Assembly (NCBI RefSeq): GCF_001940785.1
Contig: NZ_MSLS01000002.1
Coordinates: 71,077 to 135,076, forward strand
DNA: 64,000 bases
Direction: 5' to 3'
DNA from: Bacillus sp. MRMR6
GTDB lineage: Bacteria > Bacillota > Bacilli > Bacillales > Cytobacillaceae
Part shown: piece by piece, positions 45,092 to 55,891 of the stretch
Layout: the number at the start of each line of letters is the position of its first letter
Numbering within the stretch: the first letter of the stretch is position 1
Made by a program: the position numbers and the translations under genes
Notes under the pieces: model-generated
Told to the model about the DNA's origin: nothing
Databases searched by the model: none
What the model saw: only the letters and a program-made list of their open reading frames with translations

Positions 45092-45627
45092 TAATTGGCC
45101 AAAAAATACATATTGATTCATCACGATAATATAGAGGGCCCTCCCAATCGGGAGTTCTTTTTAGCTAATCGGAAGAGTAAATTTTTAACAAAAATCTACC
45201 CTTTCCTATTACGTATAAGGGCAACTACGCCTCATGAACCGCCCTATCGGCTTGCCAGTCGTCCAGTTTTCTTTATACATTTTTTGAATTACATATTATA
45301 ATAAGGACAGGGAAAGCTTTTTAACATTAGACAGAATGAAAAGCAGGAAATTATCGTTTGAATAACGAATAAGATAAAATCCTACTATGTGAGGACTTAA
45401 TTTATTCAAAAGTGGTTAAGCTTAAATGAGTACATATTGTTCTTTTTAAAGAGCGCATCTAAACAAATTTCCGAAACAAGAAAACATATTTGAGTAAAGC
45501 TTTTCATTTCCTGTCCATGCACTTCATGTGTTACAATGCAATACATAACGCTGAAATAATAAGAAAAAAATTCGGACTTTTGTTTGTGATACGCAACTTT
45601 AAATATGGTTAAAACACGTTTTAAGGG
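45092..45627. other. Gene-free gap before clpX
   Basis: About 535 bp without a credible gene. One small CTCCC/GGGAG hairpin followed by TTCTTTTT lies at 45142-45164. ORFs on either strand (45095-45301, 45406-45666) lack ribosome-binding sites and family character. A clpX promoter must lie here, but I see only weak candidates, such as TATAAT at 45296. Confidence 0.5.
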
Positions 45628-45636
45628 GTGAAGGAA

Positions 45637-46896
45637 TTGTTTAAATTTAATGATGAAAAAGGACAATTAAAGTGTTCTTTCTGTGGTAAAACTCAGGATC
45701 AAGTACGTAAATTGGTTGCCGGACCGGGAGTTTATATATGTGACGAGTGTATTGAGCTCTGCACGGAAATCGTTGAAGAAGAGCTTGGAACTGAAGAAGA
45801 AGTAGAATTCAAAGATGTTCCGAAGCCAAAGGAAATCTGTGAAATCTTAGATGAATATGTCATCGGACAGGATAAAGCAAAGAAATCGTTATCCGTTGCG
45901 GTGTACAATCACTACAAGCGTATTAATTCTAATAGTAAGATTGATGATGTTGAGCTTTCAAAAAGTAATATTTGCATGATTGGACCAACTGGTAGCGGTA
46001 AAACGTTATTAGCGCAAACATTAGCGCGAATCCTAAATGTACCGTTCGCAATAGCGGATGCAACTTCTCTTACTGAAGCAGGTTACGTTGGTGAAGATGT
46101 CGAAAATATTTTATTAAAATTAATCCAAGCTGCTGACTACGATGTTGAAAAGGCAGAAAAAGGGATTATTTATATCGATGAAATTGATAAAATTGCCCGT
46201 AAATCAGAAAACCCATCGATTACAAGAGATGTTTCTGGTGAAGGCGTACAGCAAGCGTTATTAAAAATTCTTGAAGGTACCGTTGCCAGCGTTCCTCCTC
46301 AAGGCGGGCGTAAGCATCCGCATCAAGAATTTATTCAAATCGACACGACTAATATTCTTTTCATATGCGGTGGTGCATTTGATGGAATCGAACCAATTAT
46401 TAAGCGCCGTTTAGGCCAAAAGGTTATTGGATTTGGCTCAGATGTTAAGCAGCTAGATATTGGCCAAAAAGAGCTCCTTTCAAAAGTATTACCAGAGGAT
46501 TTACTCCGTTTTGGATTAATTCCTGAATTTATCGGCCGTTTACCGGTTATTGCCAGTCTTGAGCAGTTAGATGAGGCAGCACTAATTGAAATCTTAACGA
46601 AGCCGAAAAATGCGTTAGTGAAGCAATATCAAAAAATGCTTGAAATCGATGAAGTACAGCTTGATTTTGAAGAAGGTGCCCTGGAAGAAATTGCTAAGAA
46701 AGCAATTGAGCGAAAAACAGGTGCCCGCGGCTTGCGCTCCATCATTGAAGGCATCATGCTTGATGTCATGTTCGACCTGCCATCACGCAATGATATTACA
46801 AAATGTATCATAACAAAAGAAACCGTAGCCGAGAACAGCGTTCCTAAGCTCGTTCTAGAAGACGGAACCGTCGTCGTAGAAGAAAAATCAGCATAA
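45637..46896 (+). CDS. clpX: ATP-dependent Clp protease ATP-binding subunit ClpX
   Basis: A 419-residue AAA+ unfoldase that feeds proteins to ClpP. The N-terminal zinc domain has CSFCGK and CDECIELC. The ATPase has Walker A GPTGSGKT and Walker [10 protein letters not shown]. The ClpP-contact loop region is around GRLPVIASL (IGF-type segment FGS/IGFG) and sensor 2 is [11 protein letters not shown] at 45637 follows AAGGGGTG and gives the family start [17 protein letters not shown]; a GTG nine bases upstream overlaps the site. Confidence 0.97.
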   Translation: MFKFNDEKGQLKCSFCGKTQDQVRKLVAGPGVYICDECIELCTEIVEEELGTEEEVEFKDVPKPKEICEILDEYVIGQDKAKKSLSVAVYNHYKRINSNSKIDDVELSKSNICMIGPTGSGKTLLAQTLARILNVPFAIADATSLTEAGYVGEDVENILLKLIQAADYDVEKAEKGIIYIDEIDKIARKSENPSITRDVSGEGVQQALLKILEGTVASVPPQGGRKHPHQEFIQIDTTNILFICGGAFDGIEPIIKRRLGQKVIGFGSDVKQLDIGQKELLSKVLPEDLLRFGLIPEFIGRLPVIASLEQLDEAALIEILTKPKNALVKQYQKMLEIDEVQLDFEEGALEEIAKKAIERKTGARGLRSIIEGIMLDVMFDLPSRNDITKCIITKETVAENSVPKLVLEDGTVVVEEKSA

Positions 46897-46904
46897 TGTT
46901 ATTT

Positions 46905-46940
46905 TAGACCCAGCCTAATCGCTGGGTCTTTTGGTTTTTA
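46905..46940 (+). terminator. Terminator of clpX
   Basis: AGACCCAGC/GCTGGGTCT stem with a 6-nt loop, then TTTGGTTTTT. Confidence 0.9.
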
Positions 46941-46993
46941 TGACCAGGTTAAGAAGATTGAGCTGCAACTGGTTACTTAGAGGGAGTGTAGGT

Positions 46994-47047
46994 GTGACAA
47001 AACCGCAATGCTGCCCGTGCTATACGAAAAAACCGACAGCACGATAA
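46994..47047 (+). CDS. Possible 17-residue cysteine-rich peptide
   Basis: A GTG ORF of 17 codons in the clpX-lonB gap has AGGGAG about 7 bases upstream. The peptide is VTKPQCCPCYTKKPTAR, with three cysteines in CCPC. No family is recognised. It is short enough to be chance; the placement behind a terminator and before the lonB leader is the only support. Confidence 0.25.
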   Translation: MTKPQCCPCYTKKPTAR

Positions 47048-47189
47048 CCATGACAGACAAACATCCAAAATTTACAAAGTTGATTCCACCCAATATGGAC
47101 AGTTTCTTACAATTTTGTGGTTTATTCCCCCTGTATGCAGGAGATACTTATTAATATCTACTGAGATTATTGTAGCAGGAGGGAAAAGT

Positions 47190-48857
47190 ATGAGTTGGAC
47201 GGGATTTGCCTTATTTATACAGCTTTTTTTCGGGGTTATAATAGGGCTGTATTTTTGGAATTTGCTTAGGAACCAACGAACACAGAAAGTTTCCATTGAT
47301 CGGGAATCCCGTAAAGAGATGGAACAGCTCCGAAAAATGAGGTCAATTTCATTAACAGAACCATTAGCCGAGAAAGTTCGCCCGACAAGCTTTAACGATA
47401 TTGTCGGCCAAGAAGATGGCATAAAGTCATTAAAGGCAGCATTATGCGGACCGAACCCGCAGCATGTGATTATTTATGGACCTCCAGGGGTCGGTAAAAC
47501 AGCAGCTGCCAGGTTAGTTCTAGAAGAAGCAAAGAAGAACAATAAGTCTCCATTCAAACCTGCATCTGTCTTTATTGAGCTTGATGCGACAACGGCACGA
47601 TTTGATGAGCGGGGAATTGCCGACCCGTTAATCGGCTCTGTTCATGATCCGATTTATCAAGGGGCAGGGGCTATGGGACAGGCTGGCATACCGCAGCCGA
47701 AGCAAGGGGCAGTCACAAATGCCCATGGCGGTGTGTTATTCATAGATGAAATTGGTGAGCTTCATCCGATTCAAATGAATAAACTGCTAAAGGTATTAGA
47801 GGATCGCAAGGTGTTTTTAGAAAGTGCGTATTATAATGAAGAAAATACGCAAATTCCAACGCATATCCATGATATTTTTAAAAATGGCCTGCCGGCAGAT
47901 TTTAGATTAATCGGAGCGACGACAAGAACGCCAAATGAAATTCCTCCGGCCATTCGCTCACGCTGCATGGAGGTTTTCTTTAGAGAATTAACGCAAGAGG
48001 AAATCGTTAAAGTGGGCAAAAAGGCTGCAGAAAAAGTAAATCTAGCAATAAGTGATGCTGGGTTAGAAACGTTATCAAGCTATGCTAGAAATGGGCGCGA
48101 AGCTGTGAACATGGTTCAAATTTCGGCAGGGCTCGCTATAACTGAAGAACGTAATTTTATAAAAGATGAAGATATTGAATGGGTAGTCCATTCCAGCCAG
48201 CTGACACCGCGGATGGAAAGAAAAATCAATACAGATGCTCATATTGGACTTGTCAATGGACTAGCTGTATATGGTCCAAATTCTGGGGCGCTGCTAGAAA
48301 TTGAAGTGACCGTCATTCCAGCAAGGGAAAATGGGTCAATTAATATTACCGGTATCGTGGATGAAGAAAGTATTGGCGGACAAGGTAAATCCGTCCGTCG
48401 AAAAAGTATGGCACGCGGTTCGATTGAAAATGTTATTACCGTACTTAGGTCAATGGGTGTTCCTGCGGATGATTTTGATATCCATGTTAATTTCCCTGGC
48501 GGAGTGCCGATTGATGGTCCTTCTGCCGGAATTGCGATGGCAACGGGTATTTACTCCGCTATTTATAAAATTCCAATCGATAATAAAGTAGCCATGACGG
48601 GTGAAATTAGTATTCATGGTAATGTTAAGCCGATTGGAGGCGTGTATCCGAAGGTGAAAGCTGCCAAAAAGGCTGGTGCCACTACCGTCATCATTCCAGA
48701 AGAAAACATGCAATCCATTCTAAATGAAATAAAGGGAATAGACATTATCCCGGTTTCCAATTTGAGCGAAGTATTTGAAATTGCACTTGAACGTAAATTT
48801 GTTAGTGATCATGTCATCCCAGCATCGATTGAACTATCTAAGAAAGAATCGATTTAA
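47190..48857 (+). CDS. lonB: Sporulation-associated Lon-like protease LonB
   Basis: A 555-residue membrane-anchored AAA+ protease. One N-terminal transmembrane helix (about 4-26) replaces the Lon substrate domain. The ATPase has GPPGVGKT and GVLFIDEIGE. The C-terminal protease has the Ser-Lys dyad in DGPSAGIAM and TGEISIHGNVKPIGGVYPKVKAAKKAG. In B. subtilis it is forespore-specific (SigF). ATG 47190 follows GCAGGAGGGAA; an open frame upstream to 47115 has no site. lon follows. Confidence 0.96.
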   Translation: MSWTGFALFIQLFFGVIIGLYFWNLLRNQRTQKVSIDRESRKEMEQLRKMRSISLTEPLAEKVRPTSFNDIVGQEDGIKSLKAALCGPNPQHVIIYGPPGVGKTAAARLVLEEAKKNNKSPFKPASVFIELDATTARFDERGIADPLIGSVHDPIYQGAGAMGQAGIPQPKQGAVTNAHGGVLFIDEIGELHPIQMNKLLKVLEDRKVFLESAYYNEENTQIPTHIHDIFKNGLPADFRLIGATTRTPNEIPPAIRSRCMEVFFRELTQEEIVKVGKKAAEKVNLAISDAGLETLSSYARNGREAVNMVQISAGLAITEERNFIKDEDIEWVVHSSQLTPRMERKINTDAHIGLVNGLAVYGPNSGALLEIEVTVIPARENGSINITGIVDEESIGGQGKSVRRKSMARGSIENVITVLRSMGVPADDFDIHVNFPGGVPIDGPSAGIAMATGIYSAIYKIPIDNKVAMTGEISIHGNVKPIGGVYPKVKAAKKAGATTVIIPEENMQSILNEIKGIDIIPVSNLSEVFEIALERKFVSDHVIPASIELSKKESI

Positions 48858-48862
48858 ACAAC

Positions 48863-48898
48863 AACACTTCGGTTGTTCGTGGCCGAGGTGTTATTTTA
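48863..48898 (+). terminator. Terminator of lonB
   Basis: AACACTTCGG/CCGAGGTGTT stem with a 10-nt loop, then ATTTTATT. Confidence 0.75.
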
Positions 48899-49063
48899 TT
48901 GCTGGAAGTACGAAAGAAATCTTAAACGTTGGGGAAAATAATGATATTGGAAAAACGAAACATGTCCGTTAAATTAGACACTTTTTTTCAAATAAGATAG
49001 AATTGTACAAAGGCTATTCCCGTTTACTATAGGGGATACGATTATATGTGGAGGTGCATATTT

Positions 49064-51391
49064 ATGGCGAATAATAGAGAAATGATCGTCCCCCTCCTGC
49101 CGCTTCGAGGGTTGCTGGTATATCCGACAATGGTCCTGCATTTAGATGTTGGCCGTGAACGGTCAGTACATGCCCTTGAAAAAGCGATGGTAGATGACCA
49201 CTTAATTTTTTTAACGACGCAAAAGGATGTCTCAATCGACGATCCTTCTGAAGAAGATTTATACAGGCTTGGTACATTAACAAAGGTCAAGCAAATGCTT
49301 AAGCTTCCAAATGGCACAATCAGAGTGCTGGTAGAGGGATTAAGCCGAGCGGAAATTAAATCGATTCATGAAGAAGAAGAGCATTATTCCGTGAGCATCG
49401 TAACCTACGAGGATCCAGATACAAAAGACGTTGAAGATCAAGCCTTAATGAGAACCATGCTTGATTATTTCGAGCAATACATAAAGTTGTCAAAGAAAGT
49501 ATCTGCTGAAACTTATGCTTCAGTCGTTGACATTGAGGAACCTGGAAGAATGGCGGACATAATATCGTCTCATCTGCCAATCAAGCTGAAGGAAAAGCAG
49601 GAAATTCTTGAAACCATCGATGTGAAGGATAGGATGAATCTCGTTGTTGATACGATTCACAACGAAAAAGAAGTCCTAAATCTGGAGAAAAAGATTGGCC
49701 AGCGTGTAAAGCGCTCCATGGAAAGAACGCAAAAGGAATATTACCTGCGTGAGCAAATGAAAGCCATCCAGAAGGAATTAGGCGATAAAGAAGGAAAAAC
49801 AGGCGAAGTTGCCGAGCTTACCGAAAAAATTAAAAACGCTGAAATGCCAGAGCATGTGGAGAAAGCGGCTTTAAAGGAGCTTGATCGGTATGAAAAGGTA
49901 CCTACGAGCTCAGCGGAAAGTGCTGTTATTCGCAACTATATCGACTGGCTCATTTCTCTCCCTTGGTCGAAGAAAACGAATGACGATATTGATATTCTCC
50001 GGGCTGAAAAGGTTCTTAATGAAGATCATTATGGTCTTGAAAAGGTAAAGGAACGCGTACTGGAGTATCTGGCTGTACAAAAGCTGACGGACAGCTTAAA
50101 AGGTCCGATTCTATGTCTTGCAGGGCCTCCAGGTGTCGGTAAAACAAGTCTTGCCCGTTCCATTGCTACTTCACTAAACCGCAATTTTGTCCGGATTTCA
50201 CTGGGCGGTGTTCGAGATGAATCTGAAATCCGCGGTCATCGCCGTACATATGTAGGTGCGATGCCAGGCCGAATTATCCAAGGTATGAAAAAAGCGGGCA
50301 CGATTAATCCAGTATTTTTACTAGATGAGATCGATAAAATGTCAAGTGACTTCCGCGGCGATCCATCGTCTGCGATGTTAGAAGTATTAGACCCTGAACA
50401 AAATCACAACTTTAGTGATCATTATATTGAAGAAACTTATGATTTATCGAAGGTTATGTTTATTGCGACAGCCAATAATTTGTCAACGGTGCCAGCTCCG
50501 CTTTTAGACCGGATGGAGATTATCACGATTGCCGGCTATACTGAGCTTGAAAAGGTCCATATCACGAGAGACCATTTGTTACCGAAGCAAATTAAAGAAA
50601 ATGGCCTTACAAAAGGAACTCTTCAGGTACGTGATGATGCAATCTTAAAAGTGGTAAGATATTATACACGTGAAGCGGGTGTTCGTAGTTTAGAGCGCCA
50701 GATGGCAACCATCTGCCGGAAAACTGCAAAAATAGTCGTTTCAGGCGAGAAGAAGCGTGTAGTTGTTACCGAAAAGAATGTGGAGGAATTCCTTGGTAAA
50801 CCTAGATTCCGTTATGGTCAGGCTGAAACAGAGGACCAAGTGGGCGTAGCAACTGGTTTAGCTTATACTACAGTTGGCGGCGACACCCTGCAAATCGAGG
50901 TTTCATTATCACCTGGTAAAGGGAAGCTAGTGTTAACAGGAAAACTTGGTGATGTAATGAAGGAATCTGCGCAAGCAGCCTTCAGCTATATCCGTTCAAA
51001 AGCGAAGGAGCTTGGAATCGACCAAGATTTTCATGAAAAATATGATATCCATATTCATGTTCCAGAAGGGGCTGTTCCAAAGGATGGACCGTCTGCAGGA
51101 ATTACGATAGCAACAGCGCTTGTCTCTGCTCTATCCGGAAAACCAATCCGCCGTGAAGTGGGAATGACCGGAGAAATTACGTTAAGAGGAAGAGTACTCC
51201 CTATCGGCGGTTTGAAAGAGAAAACCTTAAGTGCTCATCGCGCCGGCTTAACGAAGGTTATCTTACCAAAGGATAACGAAAAGGATATTGATGATATCCC
51301 AGAAAGTATTAGAAATGAAATGGAGTTTGTCCTTGTTTCCCATGTGGATGAGGTTTTAAAGCATGCTCTACTAGAAGGTGGCATGCATTAA
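49064..51391 (+). CDS. lon: ATP-dependent protease Lon (LonA)
   Basis: A 775-residue cytoplasmic quality-control protease. The N-terminal substrate domain starts [24 protein letters not shown] coiled coil (about 190-250) leads to the ATPase with [11 protein letters not shown] and FLLDEIDKM. The protease domain has [14 protein letters not shown] (catalytic Ser) and [21 protein letters not shown] (catalytic Lys). ATG 49064 follows GTGGAGGTG. Its stop overlaps the engB start (TAATG). Confidence 0.98.
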   Translation: MANNREMIVPLLPLRGLLVYPTMVLHLDVGRERSVHALEKAMVDDHLIFLTTQKDVSIDDPSEEDLYRLGTLTKVKQMLKLPNGTIRVLVEGLSRAEIKSIHEEEEHYSVSIVTYEDPDTKDVEDQALMRTMLDYFEQYIKLSKKVSAETYASVVDIEEPGRMADIISSHLPIKLKEKQEILETIDVKDRMNLVVDTIHNEKEVLNLEKKIGQRVKRSMERTQKEYYLREQMKAIQKELGDKEGKTGEVAELTEKIKNAEMPEHVEKAALKELDRYEKVPTSSAESAVIRNYIDWLISLPWSKKTNDDIDILRAEKVLNEDHYGLEKVKERVLEYLAVQKLTDSLKGPILCLAGPPGVGKTSLARSIATSLNRNFVRISLGGVRDESEIRGHRRTYVGAMPGRIIQGMKKAGTINPVFLLDEIDKMSSDFRGDPSSAMLEVLDPEQNHNFSDHYIEETYDLSKVMFIATANNLSTVPAPLLDRMEIITIAGYTELEKVHITRDHLLPKQIKENGLTKGTLQVRDDAILKVVRYYTREAGVRSLERQMATICRKTAKIVVSGEKKRVVVTEKNVEEFLGKPRFRYGQAETEDQVGVATGLAYTTVGGDTLQIEVSLSPGKGKLVLTGKLGDVMKESAQAAFSYIRSKAKELGIDQDFHEKYDIHIHVPEGAVPKDGPSAGITIATALVSALSGKPIRREVGMTGEITLRGRVLPIGGLKEKTLSAHRAGLTKVILPKDNEKDIDDIPESIRNEMEFVLVSHVDEVLKHALLEGGMH

Positions 51392-51972
51392 TGAAAGTAG
51401 TAAGTTCAAATATTGTAATCAGTGCTGTTAAACCAGAACAGTACCCAGAAACAGCTTTACCCGAATTTGCCTTAGCGGGCCGTTCAAATGTTGGTAAATC
51501 TTCTTTTATTAACAAAATGCTTAACAGAAAAGGGTTAGCGCGGATCTCATCGAAGCCAGGTAAAACACAAACACTTAATTTTTACCTAATCAATGAAATT
51601 CTCCATTTTGTCGATGTACCTGGATATGGCTATGCCAAGGTATCAAAGTCTGAGCGTGCGGCTTGGGGAAAGATGATTGAAACCTATTTAACTAGACGCG
51701 AGCAATTGCGTGCGGTTGTGTTAATAGTTGATCTGAGACACCCGCCAACACAGGATGATATCACGATGTATGATTTCTTAAAGCACTATGAAATACCTTG
51801 TATCGTGGTTGCCACCAAAGCCGATAAAATTCCAAAGGGCAAATGGCAAAAGTATTTAAAAGTAACAAAAGAAACACTGGAACTTGATCCAAACGACCAA
51901 ATTATCGTCTTCTCATCTGAAACAGGTGAAGGAAAAGACAAAGCTTGGTCTGTTTTACAAAGTTATATGTAA
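51391..51972 (+). CDS. engB: Ribosome biogenesis GTP-binding protein EngB (YsxC/YihA)
   Basis: A 193-residue GTPase needed for 50S assembly. G motifs: GRSNVGKSS, the T-rich switch [22 protein letters not shown] and a late SSETGEGK. It shares one base with the lon stop, so translation is probably coupled. Essential in B. subtilis, where it is called YsxC. Confidence 0.97.
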   Translation: MKVVSSNIVISAVKPEQYPETALPEFALAGRSNVGKSSFINKMLNRKGLARISSKPGKTQTLNFYLINEILHFVDVPGYGYAKVSKSERAAWGKMIETYLTRREQLRAVVLIVDLRHPPTQDDITMYDFLKHYEIPCIVVATKADKIPKGKWQKYLKVTKETLELDPNDQIIVFSSETGEGKDKAWSVLQSYM

Positions 51973-51976
51973 AAAA

Positions 51977-52016
51977 TAAACGCCGGAGCATATCAATATG
52001 CCCGGCGTTATTTTCT
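51977..52016. terminator. Bidirectional terminator after engB
   Basis: AACGCCGG/CCGGCGTT stem with TTATTTTCTCTTT on the plus side and TTTATTTTTT on the minus side. It also covers the end of the convergent membrane gene. Confidence 0.88.
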
Positions 52017-52499
52017 CTTTCTAAAAAGAAAGTACAATCCAACTACTATAATTAAAACAGGCCAGAATTTCCAAATGAGTGATACTCCGTTTTGCAAAAA
52101 GCCAAGATAGGCGGCCATTCTATCATAAAAAAGAAGCATGAAGGCCAAGATAAGGAAAAGGATGGCGGAGAAGGCTCCAGTCCCGACCTTCTGTAATCGC
52201 AGGAAGAACCCAATCGATAGAATCAGCACAAACATCCCAATCGTATGATTTGGCCAAAATGCAAACTTTCCTGCCAAATGAAAATGAAGGCCAATTCCTG
52301 TCATCATCACGCCAGGAAGAATCGATTCATATACTCTTTCTGAATATCCCTGTGCTAAAAAAGCAATCCCGATGATCATCACTAACGTTGGCCAAGTTAA
52401 TAACGGCAAAAGGAATCCAATCGCTAATTGCTGTAAAAATAAGTATGTACCAAAGCCAATCAGTATAATTCCAGGCAAAATTCGTTGACTCTTCAAAGT
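52008..52499 (-). CDS. LiaF/LiaI-like transmembrane protein
   Basis: A 163-residue membrane protein with about six hydrophobic segments, including a duplicated unit seen in ILPGIILIGFGTYLFL and ILPGVMMTGIGLHFH, and ending in a basic FRKRK. This layout fits the LiaI-LiaF-like membrane region family. It occupies the ysxD position between engB and hemA. Role unknown. TTG 52499 is preferred (GGAAGTGG about 8 bases upstream); GTG at 52508 is the alternative. Confidence 0.7.
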   Translation of the reverse strand, partial: TLKSQRILPGIILIGFGTYLFLQQLAIGFLLPLLTWPTLVMIIGIAFLAQGYSERVYESILPGVMMTGIGLHFHLAGKFAFWPNHTIGMFVLILSIGFFLRLQKVGTGAFSAILFLILAFMLLFYDRMAAYLGFLQNGVSLIWKFWPVLIIVVGLYFLFRKRK

Positions 52500-52560
52500 T
52501 AACACCACTTCCAGTAAGGTTCACTTGAAACTAGTTTGTTTTTTTGTTACTGTACATAAG

Positions 52561-52575
52561 TAATAGTTATTCTAA
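52561..52575. promoter_or_regulatory. Possible PerR-like box upstream of hemA
   Basis: TAATAGTTATTCTAA matches the 7-1-7 PerR box at 11 of 14 informative positions. hemA is a PerR target in B. subtilis, but this site lies about 120 bp upstream of the likely hemA -10 box, so its use is doubtful. Confidence 0.25.
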
Positions 52576-52690
52576 ATCAATGTTTCATATATGTAACTGA
52601 AGTAGCCCATTAGGCTCTTTTGTTTTTATATTAACATATAGTTTCGTTTTCTGTTCACATTTTTCGGGTAAATATTGAATTTGCCCATGA

Positions 52691-52696
52691 TATAAT
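52691..52696 (+). promoter_or_regulatory. -10 box of the hem operon
   Basis: A perfect TATAAT 55 bp upstream of the hemA start. The -35 region is weak. Confidence 0.55.
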
Positions 52697-52750
52697 CAGA
52701 CTAGTTAAGTACTGTGATATATGTAATTACTAATGGGGGGTGTCCTAATA

Positions 52751-54094
52751 ATGCATATAGTAGTGATCGGATTAAACTATAAAACTGCCCCAGTTGAAAT
52801 ACGTGAGCGGTTGACCTTTAATCCATCCGACTTAGGGGATGCCATTAAAAAACTAAGTACAAAGAAAAGCATCCTAGAAAACATCATCGTCTCCACATGT
52901 AACCGTACAGAAATATATGCTGTTGTCGATCAGCTGCATACAGGCCGCTATTATATTAAAGAATTCTTATCTGAATGGTTCGGAATTGATCATGCTGAGT
53001 TTTCTCCATATCTTTTTATTTATGAAGAAGACGGTGCTATTGAACATTTATTTAAGGTTTCTTGTGGTCTAAATTCAATGGTTTTAGGAGAAACACAAAT
53101 TTTAGGTCAAGTCCGGACGAGCTTTATTCAAGCTCAAGAGGAAGGAACGACTGGTACAGTATTCAATCAATTATTCAAACAAGCGATTACGATTGCCAAG
53201 CGCGGACATGCTGAAACAGATATCGGAGCAAATGCTGTATCTGTCAGCTATGCAGCCGTTGAACTGGCTAAGAAAATTTTTGGTTCACTTGAAAACAAGC
53301 ATGTACTCATCCTTGGTGCAGGGAAGATGGGCGAATTAGCAGCCCAAAATCTACACGGCAATGGTGTGAAAAAGGTAACGGTCATCAATCGTACCTATGA
53401 TAAAGCAAGAGTTCTCGCAAGCCGTTTTGCAGGTGAGGCAAAAACTCTGGATGAACTGCAAAAGACGCTTGTTGAAGCAGATATTTTGATTAGCTCTACG
53501 GGTTCAAAGGATTTTGTCATTACGAAACAATTGATGGAAAAAGTAGAAAAGCAGCGCAGAGGCAATCCATTATTTATGGTGGATATCGCTGTTCCGCGTG
53601 ATCTTGATCCAAAAATCGCAGAGCTTGATAGTGTTTTCCTATATGATATAGACGATTTAGAAGGCATTGTAGAAGCGAACCTAAAGGAGCGTAAAAAGGC
53701 TGCTGAAAAGATTATGCTGATGATTGAAAAAGAAATCGTCGACTTCAAGCAGTGGCTCGGAATGCTTGGGGTAGTACCTGTGATTTCAGCGCTTAGAGAT
53801 AAGGCTCTAGTGATTCAATCAGAAACAATGGTCAGCCTTGAACGTAAGCTTCCACATTTATCTGACCGTGATCTTAAAGTGCTTAACAAACACACGAAGA
53901 GCATTATTAATCAGTTATTAAAAGACCCAATTTTACAAGCGAAAGAACTGGCTGCAAGACCTGACGCGGATGAAGCGCTGGAATTATTCATGAAGATTTT
54001 TAATATAGAAGAGCTTGTTGCAAAACAAGAATCGAAAGCAGCCGAAACCAATCAAGCAATGGTTAAAGTACCGCAGGCTTCCTTTCAGTCATAA
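52751..54094 (+). CDS. hemA: Glutamyl-tRNA reductase
   Basis: A 447-residue NADPH enzyme that reduces Glu-tRNA-Glu to glutamate-1-semialdehyde, the first committed step of haem synthesis. The catalytic cysteine is in STCNRTEIY; the NADPH fold is [17 protein letters not shown]; the C-terminal dimerisation helix is long. ATG 52751 follows GGGGGGTG. First gene of hemAXCDBL. Confidence 0.97.
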   Translation: MHIVVIGLNYKTAPVEIRERLTFNPSDLGDAIKKLSTKKSILENIIVSTCNRTEIYAVVDQLHTGRYYIKEFLSEWFGIDHAEFSPYLFIYEEDGAIEHLFKVSCGLNSMVLGETQILGQVRTSFIQAQEEGTTGTVFNQLFKQAITIAKRGHAETDIGANAVSVSYAAVELAKKIFGSLENKHVLILGAGKMGELAAQNLHGNGVKKVTVINRTYDKARVLASRFAGEAKTLDELQKTLVEADILISSTGSKDFVITKQLMEKVEKQRRGNPLFMVDIAVPRDLDPKIAELDSVFLYDIDDLEGIVEANLKERKKAAEKIMLMIEKEIVDFKQWLGMLGVVPVISALRDKALVIQSETMVSLERKLPHLSDRDLKVLNKHTKSIINQLLKDPILQAKELAARPDADEALELFMKIFNIEELVAKQESKAAETNQAMVKVPQASFQS

Positions 54095-54106
54095 GGGGTA
54101 TAAGTG

Positions 54107-54940
54107 ATGCTAGACTTCCATATGACAAGGCTGCACGAATTGACAGTTGTCCTATATGCCTTCAGTGTATTGTTATATTTCTTTGATTTTCTTAATCATA
54201 ACCGGAGGGCAAACCAGATCGCCTTCTGGTTACTTGCATTTGTATGGGTTTTTCAAACCATCTTTTTAACGTACTATATGCTTGAAACAGGCAGGTTCCC
54301 GGTTTTGACGATCTTTGAGGGGCTCTATTTTTATGCTTGGGTATTGGTAAGCTTGTCGCTTGGAATCAACCGATTGCTAAAAGTTGATTTTATCGTCTTT
54401 TTTACGAACATTCTCGGTTTTATTGTCCTGGCGATACATACTTTTGCTCCGGTTCAATACGATTCTCATGTGATTGGCAAGCAGCTTATGTCTGAATTAT
54501 TACTGATACATATTACAATGGCGATCCTCTCATACGGGGCCTTTTCACTGAGCTTTGTGTTTGCCATTCTTTACTTAATTCAATACGATCTGTTGAAAAG
54601 AAAGAAATGGGGCCCGCGGCTGAAGCGCCTTCCAGACTTAAGTAAGCTAGAACGTTATTCTTATATACTAGTAGTCATCGGCGTTCCGATGCTGCTGTTA
54701 AGTCTCATCCTCGGCTTGCAATGGGCGATTATTAAGCTGCCTGGCATGCCGTGGTACGATATCAAAATTATTGGTTCGTTTATTTTACTCGCCGCATACA
54801 GTATCTTTTTATACTTAAGAATTCGCAGAAATCTCTCTGCTAAGCAATTAGCGATATACAATGCAGGTACGTTTCTATTTGTACTAGTTAACTTTTTCCT
54901 ATTAGGACAATTATCGTCCTTTCACTTTTGGTACTCATAA
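54107..54940 (+). CDS. hemX: HemX/CcsA-like cytochrome assembly family membrane protein
   Basis: A 277-residue protein with eight hydrophobic segments and conserved histidines, matching HemX, which in B. subtilis lowers HemA protein levels. It contains the CcsA-like stretch ISELLLIHITMAILSYGAFSLSFVF-type (LLLIHITMAILSYGAFSL). ATG 54107 follows AAGGGGT. It lies between hemA and hemC with short gaps, so one operon. Confidence 0.93.
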   Translation: MLDFHMTRLHELTVVLYAFSVLLYFFDFLNHNRRANQIAFWLLAFVWVFQTIFLTYYMLETGRFPVLTIFEGLYFYAWVLVSLSLGINRLLKVDFIVFFTNILGFIVLAIHTFAPVQYDSHVIGKQLMSELLLIHITMAILSYGAFSLSFVFAILYLIQYDLLKRKKWGPRLKRLPDLSKLERYSYILVVIGVPMLLLSLILGLQWAIIKLPGMPWYDIKIIGSFILLAAYSIFLYLRIRRNLSAKQLAIYNAGTFLFVLVNFFLLGQLSSFHFWYS

Positions 54941-54955
54941 ACTTAGGAGGCAGTC

Positions 54956-55891
54956 ATGAGAAAAATTATTGTAGGTTCCAGACGAAGCAAACTTGCTTTA
55001 ACACAAACAAATTGGGTCATCGAACAGCTTAAAAAGCTTGGTGGCCCATTTGAATTTGAAATAAAAGAAATTGTTACAAAAGGCGATAAAATTCTCGACG
55101 TAACCCTTTCAAAGGTGGGCGGAAAAGGATTATTTGTTAAGGAAATTGAGCAAGCCTTGCTTGATCAAGAGATTGATATGGCTGTTCATAGTATGAAGGA
55201 TATGCCTGCAGTCCTTCCGGAAGGATTAACAATTGGCTGTATCCCGTTCCGTGAAGACCACCGTGACGCCCTTATTTCAAGAGGACACGTCCTATTAAAG
55301 GATTTAAATCCAGGTGCTGTGATCGGTACAAGCAGCCTTCGCCGCAGTGCGCAAATATTAGCAACCCGCCCTGATTTAGAAATCAAATGGATTCGTGGAA
55401 ACGTCGATACACGTTTGGCTAAGCTTGAAGCAGAAGAATACGACGCGATCATTCTTGCTGCAGCTGGATTGTCTCGTCTTGGCTGGGCAAAGGATACGGT
55501 TACTGAGCTAATTGATGCTGAACTTTGTGTGCCTGCTGTTGGTCAAGGTGCATTATCAATTGAGTGCCGAGAAGATGACAAAGAGCTGCTTGAGCTTTTT
55601 GAAAAATTCACCTGTAAGAAAACAGAAAGAGCGGTAAAAGCGGAACGAGCATTTCTTCATAAAATGGAGGGCGGCTGTCAGGTTCCAATTGCTGGCTTCG
55701 CTGCTGTCGATGAAAACGATGAAATCGAATTGACTGTCCTAGTTGGTACACCTGAAGGCCAGGAAATCTACAAAGAAGTAGTACGTGGACATAATCCGGA
55801 AGAGCTTGGGATTCAAGCTGCTGATTTATTAATTGAAAAAGGAGCCAAGGACCTGATTGATCGGGTTAAACGGGAGCTCGAAGGTCAATGA
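54956..55891 (+). CDS. hemC: Hydroxymethylbilane synthase (porphobilinogen deaminase)
   Basis: A 311-residue enzyme that joins four porphobilinogens. It has the start [16 protein letters not shown], the catalytic Asp segment [22 protein letters not shown], and the dipyrromethane-cofactor cysteine in [12 protein letters not shown]. It overlaps hemD by four bases (ATGA). Confidence 0.98.
   Translation: MRKIIVGSRRSKLALTQTNWVIEQLKKLGGPFEFEIKEIVTKGDKILDVTLSKVGGKGLFVKEIEQALLDQEIDMAVHSMKDMPAVLPEGLTIGCIPFREDHRDALISRGHVLLKDLNPGAVIGTSSLRRSAQILATRPDLEIKWIRGNVDTRLAKLEAEEYDAIILAAAGLSRLGWAKDTVTELIDAELCVPAVGQGALSIECREDDKELLELFEKFTCKKTERAVKAERAFLHKMEGGCQVPIAGFAAVDENDEIELTVLVGTPEGQEIYKEVVRGHNPEELGIQAADLLIEKGAKDLIDRVKRELEGQ

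Noticed and set aside
45095-45301. ORF between tig and clpX
   Set aside because: Non-canonical start without a ribosome-binding site, odd composition, and a hairpin within it.
45406-45666. Minus-strand ORF overlapping the clpX start
   Set aside because: It covers the clpX ribosome-binding site and has no recognisable features.
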